A stretch of 64,000 nucleotides of DNA from Spodoptera frugiperda (Eukaryota; Arthropoda; Insecta; Lepidoptera; Noctuidae): contig NC_064218.1 of the NCBI RefSeq assembly GCF_023101765.2, positions 7,874,001-7,938,000 on the forward strand, read 5' to 3'. Below, piece by piece: positions 57,015-64,000 of this stretch; position 1 is the stretch's first letter; each line of letters starts with the position of its first letter. A program made the position numbers and the translations under genes. The notes under the pieces were generated by a model. It was not told where the DNA came from. It made no database searches and worked only from the letters and a program-made list of their open reading frames with translations.

Positions 57015-59505
57015 TATCGCGAACCGGTACGGGCCGGATAGTGTTAAATTAATAAAACAACTAGAACGCGCGCGGAAAAAGTGTGGTTGTTTGGAGGAGT
57101 CCTTGAACTTTTTAGTTAAGTGCAGAGATGCGGACCTTATCCCTGTATGTGTGAGACTGAAACCTCGGCAGGACATCCACAACTCCGCTAGTATTCTACG
57201 GAACGCGAGTGTAAAATTGCTGCGAAAGGTTATCCGTAATACCAGATACCAAATGGATGAGAGCAGTCGTGAGTTGTATTATTTACATCTTAAATGTAGT
57301 GCGTTGTTGACATCTGGTGACTTCGATATTTGTGATCGGATTACCTACTTGCAAGCCAAACGCTCTCAAGAAATAAGTGCAGCGGTCAAGCAACAAAAGT
57401 ATGAGTCACTGATTCGAACACAAAAACCGGTAAGTGACAACGATAAAAACTCACTAGAAACTCGAACGGTTGTTAATTTATCCGATAAGGTATTGTCACA
57501 AGGTGCACTTAGAGTACTAGAGAGAGGGTTGAATTTCGCTCCTACTCCAAACCACATCCCTTATGAACAAGTGATAGGAAGTGTGGAAGAAGTAATAAGA
57601 CGGAATCAGATACCGGCGAGTGATGCCGATGTGTTGAGACAGGACACAGCCGTTGCTTTACGTCACGCCAAACTTCCAACACCAAACATCACAGCTGAAG
57701 AAAAGGCCGCACTACGTAATCTCCGCCAAGATGAGGACGTGTTAGTACTTAAAGCGGACAAAGGGAATGCTACAGTGGTTATGAACGTCACGGAGTATGA
57801 TAAAAAGATTCGTCACTTATTAAGTGATGTAAATACCTACAAGAGAGTGAACTACAACCCGACAGCGCGGACGAATCGCAGTACACACAAAATCATAAAA
57901 GAATGTCAACATATACTTACAGATGACACATTTAAGTACTTGCTCCGTCCAAGAAATGTACAACCTCCCAAAATATATGGTCTGCCGAAGGTGCACAAGT
58001 CGAATGTTCCACTGCGACCCATAGTCAGCCAGATAGATTCGCCTACTTACCACCTGGCGAAGCATGTGGCTAGTATACTGCAACCATTGGTTGGACGTTC
58101 GACATCATATGTGAAGGACTCGAGGCATTTTATTGACATACTGCAGTCCATCAAACTTCGACCTAACGATCTATTGGTTAGTTTTGATGTTGAGTCGTTG
58201 TTCACAAATGTTCCGGTGGCAGACTGCATGGAAGTGGTGAAGTCGAGATTGCAAGAGAACAACATCCCTCTCGAGTATGTTAAGCTGCTTCATCATTGCT
58301 TGTGTACCAGTTACTTTGTATACCAGGGTCAGTACTACCTACAGATTGATGGTGTGGCAATGGGCAGTCCAGTGGCTCCGGTGGTGGCCAACATTTGGAT
58401 GGAACATTTCGAACAGTTGGCTATCTCCACTGCCACCACATCTATAAAGCTGTGGAAGAGGTATGTCGATGACGTTTTCTGTATCATAGAGGGGGGCGAA
58501 CAAGAGGTGAAAGTATGCTTGGCACATCTAAACAACATACATGCGAAAATTAACTTCACTTACGAGTTGGAAAATGAGAGGACATTGCCATTTCTGGACG
58601 TGAAGATTTTGGTTCGTGCTGACGGCTCTCTAGGACACTCGGTTTACAGGAAATCGACTCACACTGACCGATATTTACAAGCTGATTCTCACCACCATCC
58701 CAGACAACTAAACTCTGTAGTCACCTCACTCACCAACCGCGCATATGATTTATGCGACGAGGAACATCTACAGGAGGAGCTGACACATGTGATGAAGGTG
58801 CTGCGGAGTAACGGATATAGGATTGCAAAGCACAAGAAGAAACCCACTAATAGACATCGGAGGTGCGAGGTTGAGAGGCAACCAGCATTTATGCCATATG
58901 TGAAGGGAGTGACAGATAAGGTTGCAAACATTCTCCACAAATATGCCATAAAGACTGTCTTCACTCCTTTCCGGAAAGTTTCCCAGATGCTGCGCTCGCC
59001 GAAGGATAGCTTCCCTCTAGAAAGACCTGGTGTCTATAAAGTGGACTGTAGCTGTGGCAAATCATATATCGGTCAGACTAAGCGTACTGTGGCTTGTAGA
59101 ATTTCTGAGCATATCAGAGCGGTGAAAAACAACGACGCACAAAAATCCGCTATAGCTCAACACATCTTGGAGGCTGGATCAAACCACTGGATTGAGTTAC
59201 ATAACCCACAAGTTATCTCGACAGAACGCCACTATATACCTAGACTGGTAAGAGAAGCGATTGAGATAACCAAGTACAAAAACTTCAACCGGGAGGATGG
59301 GTTTCAACTGTCGAGGGCTTGGAATCCAGTGGTCCAACTGTGTAAAACCCGAAAAAGTGCCAAGAAAGAAAAAAGTTCGCGAGCGGACACAGTGAGTTTT
59401 GTGTGTCGAGAGTTAAACCGAGTTACAAGTGACAATGGTAGTGGTGTTAGTGATGTCAGCAAGAAACGAACGAGAAAGCGGGTAGACCGATTTGTCTGCT
59501 CGTGA
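56899..59505 (+). CDS. Penelope-like reverse transcriptase with GIY-YIG endonuclease
   Basis: The ATG at 56899 gives 868 aa; the open frame starts at a GTG two codons earlier. Residues 285-296 carry KADKGNATVVM, a signature just before the RT in Penelope proteins. Near 360 is YGLPKVHKS, followed by LRPIVS. The catalytic YVDD is at 522-525. The C-terminal GIY-YIG nuclease (about 711-790) has VYKVDC then SYIGQT, with CSCG between, a Cys-rich insertion typical of these enzymes. The C-terminus is Lys/Arg/Ser-rich. The protein nicks DNA and copies its RNA at the cut. The start lies in the left pseudo-LTR and the stop in the right one, so the frame needs both. No frameshift or stop was seen, so the element could be active. 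Confidence 0.95.
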   Translation: MALATVPKYRKLAKLNKHGKYPVISSNNSVSDHVSLKTYIANRYGPDSVKLIKQLERARKKCGCLEESLNFLVKCRDADLIPVCVRLKPRQDIHNSASILRNASVKLLRKVIRNTRYQMDESSRELYYLHLKCSALLTSGDFDICDRITYLQAKRSQEISAAVKQQKYESLIRTQKPVSDNDKNSLETRTVVNLSDKVLSQGALRVLERGLNFAPTPNHIPYEQVIGSVEEVIRRNQIPASDADVLRQDTAVALRHAKLPTPNITAEEKAALRNLRQDEDVLVLKADKGNATVVMNVTEYDKKIRHLLSDVNTYKRVNYNPTARTNRSTHKIIKECQHILTDDTFKYLLRPRNVQPPKIYGLPKVHKSNVPLRPIVSQIDSPTYHLAKHVASILQPLVGRSTSYVKDSRHFIDILQSIKLRPNDLLVSFDVESLFTNVPVADCMEVVKSRLQENNIPLEYVKLLHHCLCTSYFVYQGQYYLQIDGVAMGSPVAPVVANIWMEHFEQLAISTATTSIKLWKRYVDDVFCIIEGGEQEVKVCLAHLNNIHAKINFTYELENERTLPFLDVKILVRADGSLGHSVYRKSTHTDRYLQADSHHHPRQLNSVVTSLTNRAYDLCDEEHLQEELTHVMKVLRSNGYRIAKHKKKPTNRHRRCEVERQPAFMPYVKGVTDKVANILHKYAIKTVFTPFRKVSQMLRSPKDSFPLERPGVYKVDCSCGKSYIGQTKRTVACRISEHIRAVKNNDAQKSAIAQHILEAGSNHWIELHNPQVISTERHYIPRLVREAIEITKYKNFNREDGFQLSRAWNPVVQLCKTRKSAKKEKSSRADTVSFVCRELNRVTSDNGSGVSDVSKKRTRKRVDRFVCS

Positions 59506-59657
59506 ACACCCACCCGCATTTACTCCAGTTAATCCGTGATCATGGCGCTTGCAACAGTGCCGAAATATCGGAAACTCGCCAAATTAAATAAACATGGTAA
59601 ATATCCCGTAATAAGTTCTAATAATAGTGTTAGTGACCATGTCAGTTTAAAAACTTA
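59132..59657 (+). repeat. Right pseudo-LTR
   Basis: 526-bp direct repeat of 56480-57014. It contains the last codons and stop of the full frame and then the first ~120 bases of a next unit, truncated after aaaactta. Confidence 0.9.
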
Positions 59658-59668
59658 ACTTGTGACTT

Positions 59669-60082
59669 TAAAAGAAAGAAATACATTTAGCAAAAATGTT
59701 TTGAATTCACTTCTTAAGTTGTGTGCTTGGAAAACCGAGAGATACATGAAAAGAGTTGAAAAGAAGTTGACGACTAAATTACAAGGTAAGATGAAATATG
59801 TAGACCACGGCTATGACAAAATTACAAAGCAAATATGAAATAAAAAACGGCAGAAATTTCTTCTAGATAATTTGCATGGTAGGTATATAATTTCAACTTT
59901 TCAATTCAATTCAATTCATTTATTTCAGATTACAGAGATCCATTTGGTTAGTAACACCAAAAACACTTAACCTATGTTAGTTTATACTTAGAGACAAACA
60001 CAAATAAATCAATAATCTCAGGGCATAAGTTAGTTTTTTGTGTTTTTCATATAATTTTAATTTTTTATAATTATATAGTCTG
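59669..60082. other. Spacer with one short repeat motif
   Basis: aattcaattcatttatttca at about 59905-59930 belongs to a common lepidopteran motif. No gene. Confidence 0.45.
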
Positions 60083-60084
60083 TA

Positions 60085-60471
60085 TACACGGTGTAACAAA
60101 AGGAGTATACATATCAATTGCACAGTTTATAGATAACATAACAATCGATACGGGAAGGGTTTTTTTAAACTAATGTTTTCATGGTACCAAGTTATGAATT
60201 TTTCCAATCGCACCGCCGCGCGAATCAAAATTAGGTAGACAGGTACTATGCGATCAGATTGACAGAAAAAAATGTTTCGTAATATTGGCGAGTGAACTCT
60301 GTAGTGTTGTGACACGTTTGTATGATTTAAAATCAAGAACCATGCGATACAAAGTATTTGGTACTAAAATTTTTTAAACGTATTTTTAGCTGAAACTTCG
60401 CGTAGAGATTCTATTGAACCGGTATTCATCGGGGCTTCTTGATGTATATGGGTATTTGGTTACACCCTGTA
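60085..60471. mobile_element. 387-bp TIR element with TACA-GGTGTAAC ends
   Basis: Left end TACACGGTGTAACAAAA, right end (inverted) TACAGGGTGTAACCAAA. TA flanks both sides (60083-60084, 60472-60473). No coding capacity, so it is a MITE-like element. The terminal TACAGGGTGT matches the foldback element at 4287. Confidence 0.75.
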
Positions 60472-60593
60472 TAATTATGTTATATTTACGCACATTATTA
60501 ATAGAGGTATGCCATTATTCATAATATTTTTTTGTTTTTTTACCAAACAACAATATCTAATTGAAATATTTTTCTTAAGCGCCGAGCCCACAA

Positions 60594-60791
60594 CTATGCA
60601 ATGCGGGACCAGTGCTTCAGAAAAGGGCAGTCTGGCCTCCCCGCAATAACCCCCAGAATTCCATTGACGCTTCCACGCATCCTAGATATAAGAGATACCG
60701 TTCTTTTGCGCATAATTGCCTCAAAATTGTCTATCCCCGCCTCGGCAAACATCCCCGATGTACTACAAAAGCGTGGAAGCTGCAACAGCAT
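60594..60791 (-). pseudogene. Non-LTR retrotransposon C-terminal fragment
   Basis: A 65-codon minus-strand frame. Short motifs are LPRFCSTSGMFAEAGIDNF, MRKRTVSLISRMRGSVN and CPFLKHW before the stop. From memory these match the extreme C-terminus of a common lepidopteran LINE protein, downstream of RT. No RT motif remains; a 5'-truncated relic. The tail to its left (60560-60593) lacks a clear poly(A). Confidence 0.55.
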
Positions 60792-60831
60792 CCGAAAAGC
60801 GTTGTTGTCCTTTCGAGAATTGTAAATGGCA

Positions 60832-61527
60832 TCCAGAAACGATACTTTAAACCCTACTATAATTCAACAAAATTAGTCCCTCTCAAAGCTATTCTATGTA
60901 GCTTTAACTGTGTATATTTCTCTAACACCGTTTCTAATTTCTTTAACCAAAAAAAATGGAAGGCAACGAATGTTATGGGATTTTTTAATAAATAAAATAA
61001 TGCAAAAGGAAGGTAAGCCTTCATCAATCTGGATAACTGCAACCTACGTGTGAAGACCCGGGTATAAGAAAAAAATCGCTCGTGACGTCACCGCGTCTGC
61101 ATACGCTGCCTATGATGAAAAGTCCATCTGTGACTCGAAACCAGTAGAGCTTTTATTCATTAAACATAACGTAAATGAATAAACCTTGATTTTTTCGTTG
61201 AAAGTTAGTTTATAATATTAAAGCGTAAATAAAAGTTAAAAAATAGTTTCTAGGCTTTAAAGAATCAGTTACTAGTGTAACTAAGTAGCAGGAGTCACGT
61301 CAGTTAAAATATTAACTGTACGTGTACCGGACATTGCGATATTATCGGCGAGTGTTAAAATCGTTCTCGATTTAACACTCCATTTTTCATCGTAGCTCTC
61401 TGTTATCGGAGTTTTGTTACAAATCGTGCGATTATATTTCAACAGAAATTATGTTTGTTTCTTTATTTTTTGGTATTGGTTTATATATTAAGTTGTAAAA
61501 GTGTAGTAAGTAATTTGTGTTGAATTA
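60832..61527. other. Spacer, no gene recognised
   Basis: A near-perfect hairpin (gagtgttaaaatcg with cgatttaacactc) lies at 61350-61380. Otherwise featureless. Confidence 0.45.
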
Positions 61528-61734
61528 ATGAGACGTAAATTGAGTATCTGTAAACTGTATCTTCACGCGTTGTTGTTATATTTTATATTTTTTACTTTTG
61601 ACGACTCAGTAAATGGTTTAATTCAGTTTAATGAACAGGTATCAGAGTTAAAGCCTTTAGTTACTCGCATCTCACTCATCTCTCTCAGAAAAGATCGTTA
61701 TATACACCTACAGTGCAATTCAAACCATGTTTAA
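61528..61734 (+). CDS. Possible first coding exon with signal peptide
   Basis: ATG at 61528 opens a 68-codon frame. Residues 1-24 look like a signal peptide: basic MRRKLSICK, then a hydrophobic core LYLHALLLYFIFFTF, then DDSVNG. A possible splice donor (gaacag|gtatca) follows at about 61638-61641, so the true exon may end after the signal peptide with the rest of the frame intronic. No homology is recognised. Its strand is opposite to the recursive splice sites. It may equally be a chance frame. Confidence 0.2.
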   Translation: MRRKLSICKLYLHALLLYFIFFTFDDSVNGLIQFNEQVSELKPLVTRISLISLRKDRYIHLQCNSNHV

Positions 61735-62744
61735 GATACAATCTCAGAACAAATCCCCCAAAAACTCAGCAATATCCATTAACAGTTGCTTATTCATCCC
61801 GAAATTGATATATTCCGGTCATGAAGTGTCTCCAATCCTACGTTATGCACGCCCAAGTTCCTCCCATTTAGTCCTAACTGAAATTACCGAACTTAAGGGC
61901 CGCGGAAGTGGGGGCCATCTATTTCTTCTGCCCCCACCGCCCCCCTGCCGTAATTAAGGTCCGTTTATCCCAGTGGCTAGTTGAACAGTTCTATTAACAA
62001 CTTGTTTCCTCACTTATGTACCTCTGGATAGGTTTTGTGTGGATAATGGCGTGCTTCTTATGCTCGAATTGTTTTTGCTGGTCGTTCAGGTTTGGGAGAT
62101 AAGATAGGGTAATTAAAAAGTAGTGGTTGTGTATGTGTGTTGTGTGTGTTGATGGTAATTAGTAGATTGGTTGCTTTGATTGTATTATACTAGTGTTGCT
62201 ATGTGGTGCACTGGTGTTGACTTTGGTAGGTACTTATGATTATTTTGACTTGTAGTTCTGACAAGAAGCATATATTTTTCATTATACGGATTCATGCAGT
62301 CAGGAAGTCAACCTACTCCAATCTGTCACATTGTTTCCTAGAATTTTCGACCTTATATGAACTATTCATAATGTTACAATATTAAGAATTAACAAAATAC
62401 ATCGAATGACTTTCGATGTTTAAGAAGGATAAATGTAAAACTAAACCTACAACAGATTTTTTTAGGTCAATTGATCCGTTGCATGGGCAATGGCCGGAAA
62501 AATTTGAGAGCACGCAAGTTTTTTTTCTGAATTCAATAAACAAAAACGTAAAACCGTTGGAAAAACTTTTACCTATCGGTATGCCAACCGTCAAAAACTA
62601 AACTGAAAATATAAAAACAAAAATGGTTGCAAGCTTTTTTTTTAAACGCTGTGGTCTATTTTTTAATCCAACACGTAAACTTGTCTTCAACAAAATAATT
62701 CAAAAAGTTTAAATGAAAACAAAATTTCTGTAACTACACATTTT
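61735..62744. other. Spacer, unrecognised
   Basis: A 61-codon ATG frame at 62416-62601 (Lys-rich, with PLHGQWPEKFES) overlaps an open frame on the other strand. No family is recognised. Confidence 0.4.
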
Positions 62745-62749
62745 ACCAA

Positions 62750-63010
62750 GTGTGAGCCATACTTCGACACGAATGGGTCGGCTCAACCGGAGTGATACCA
62801 CGGCCTCACAGACAACCAATGTGAGTGAGGTTATCTGAGACCCAATTACCCCCAATGTTTCCAATACCCAATTCCCCAACAACCCTTACATTCCTAATCC
62901 CCAAAAGACCGGTAACGCACTTGTAACGCCTCTGGTGTTTCGGGTGTCCATGCGCAGCAGTGATTGCTTACCATCAAGTGAATAGATTGGTCGTTAACAA
63001 CTTATAACAT
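62750..63010 (-). repeat. L1p repeat, minus strand
   Basis: gtgagccatacttcgacacg, cggagtgataccacggcctc, aataccca attccccaac-type, cgcacttgtaacgcctctgg, gattgcttaccatcaagtga. Confidence 0.8.
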
Positions 63011-64000
63011 AAAAAAAATCTATATATCGTCCTTCAATTCATTTCTTTTGATAATTTGACCGTGAAAGTAAAAAATAAATTGTCTGTTTTGATATGATTA
63101 TTTAAAAAATTGGTTTCCCAATCAATGCCGATACATTTATGTAAATAAAACCTAGCGGAATAAATACGAGCAAAGTCCTGTTCAAAAGCCATGGAAAACT
63201 GACCTACCTGTATAGCAAAAGCCTGTTGAATTCACATTGCGATGCGGCAGACTTGACACCGTTGGAAATAAATCCTAAGCCGAATCGGCTTGAAATATCT
63301 ATGAATCTACGACTTATATTCCTCACACAACTCTTCTTTGAAACGTATGACAAAAGGATATTTCGCCACCCCCGGGGAATAAAATGATAACTCACATTAC
63401 CATAGTTTTAGTGTTATGTCATATTTGAGGTCTACGATGCCTAATACATCTACTCAATTTTTTTCGTGAATTTCCTGCGTGTATTTAAAAAGTTATAAAA
63501 TATTGCAACAATATTCGTCATCAATTTTTAACCCGAAAAATAACGTATTATAGTATTAGTAAAACAGTTTCTTCATCAAATATGTGGCAAATACTTTTAC
63601 AATAGGATTCTCGGAAAATAAATAGAGAAAAAAATTGTTAACGCTATTACCATTTTGTTCTCGTAATAATACGTTTAGGCTCAGTGACTAACATGTCCTT
63701 AGTAAAAAGTACTGCGAAACGTAAACACGGAAACATCTTGCCATTCTTTTCGGTCTTAAGTGCATAAAATTGTAAATGATCTTATTTTCCATTCATCTAG
63801 CATCCATTTTTCACTGAATATTATTGTAATGTAATATTGCAATATACATAGGTTCTTGTAATTGCCACGATAAAAATTGTAAATGCATATTAGTAAACTA
63901 AAAAAGTATAAACTTTTAATATCTTTTTAAATTCGAAATATCTTTAATTCAGATAAGCTTAGCAAAACTTCTTTAAAAGCATTATAAAGTTTAAAAAATT
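63011..64000. other. AT-rich end of window, nothing recognised
   Basis: No gene or repeat is recognised in the last kilobase. Confidence 0.5.

Larger units (their letters stand above)
54695..59656 (+). mobile_element. Penelope-like retroelement, complex inverted insertion
   Basis: About 4.96 kb, flanked by AACTTGTGACTT at 54683-54694 and 59657-59668 (12 bp, with one or two end bases ambiguous). From left: an inverted partial copy (54694-56479), a plus-strand partial copy that serves as left pseudo-LTR (56480-57014), the body with the full frame, and the right pseudo-LTR (59132-59657). Tandem or inverted partial copies and duplications of 10-15 bp are known features of Penelope elements. All parts look nearly identical, so the insertion is young. 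Confidence 0.95.

Noticed and set aside
62416..62601. 61-codon Lys-rich frame with ATG
   Set aside because: It overlaps an equally long antisense frame, and no family or splice context is recognised. Left as unassigned spacer.

Overview
The window looks like non-coding nuclear DNA of a moth, most likely a noctuid-type lepidopteran. It is AT-rich, carries no convincing multi-exon host gene, and is packed with repeats I associate with Lepidoptera: tRNA-like SINEs, Lep1/Helitron-like ends, a common repeat containing GGTAAGCAATC/GTGCGTTGCCGGC, and many 3' tails of one R1-like LINE. Species is not assignable from this window.

Three autonomous-type elements dominate. (1) 12876-18880 is a Ty3/gypsy-type LTR retrotransposon with two LTRs that look identical and a 4-5 bp target duplication. 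One gag-pol frame carries a basic/RS-rich N-terminus, two CCHC knuckles, protease, RT, RNase H and a DD35E integrase. Just before the end of that frame lies what looks like a 583-bp phase-1 intron (17803-18385) filled with small hairpin-forming tandem repeats. Beyond it an acidic reading frame runs on to a stop inside the 3' LTR. (2) 54695-59656 is a Penelope-like element with one intact RT plus GIY-YIG frame (868 aa), direct pseudo-LTRs of 535/526 bp, an inverted 1786-bp arm making a near-perfect palindrome, and a target duplication of about 12 bp. (3) 41428-42736 is a 5'-truncated, frameshifted R1-like LINE with poly(A) and a 14-bp target duplication. Its 3' tail recurs about ten times in the window.

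Smaller elements: a 1.77-kb foldback element (4287-6055), a 387-bp TIR element with similar ends (60085-60471), a pogo-like DNA transposon remnant with perfect 23-bp TIRs (34812-35979), a roughly 100-bp MITE present three times, two SINE families, Helitron-like ends, and another LINE C-terminal fragment (60594-60791).

The rest is mostly featureless AT-rich sequence. Two minus-strand sites, at 30326/30325 and 51733/51732, fuse a strong 3' splice site directly to a 5' splice site (polypyrimidine-CAG|GTAAGTGC). These are the signature of recursive splicing, so the window may sit inside a very long intron of a minus-strand gene, with the transposons as passengers. Two weak host-coding hints (a possible signal-peptide exon at 61528 and a 37-codon ORF at 48117) are listed at low confidence. 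Comparisons were made by eye, with no database or alignment search.
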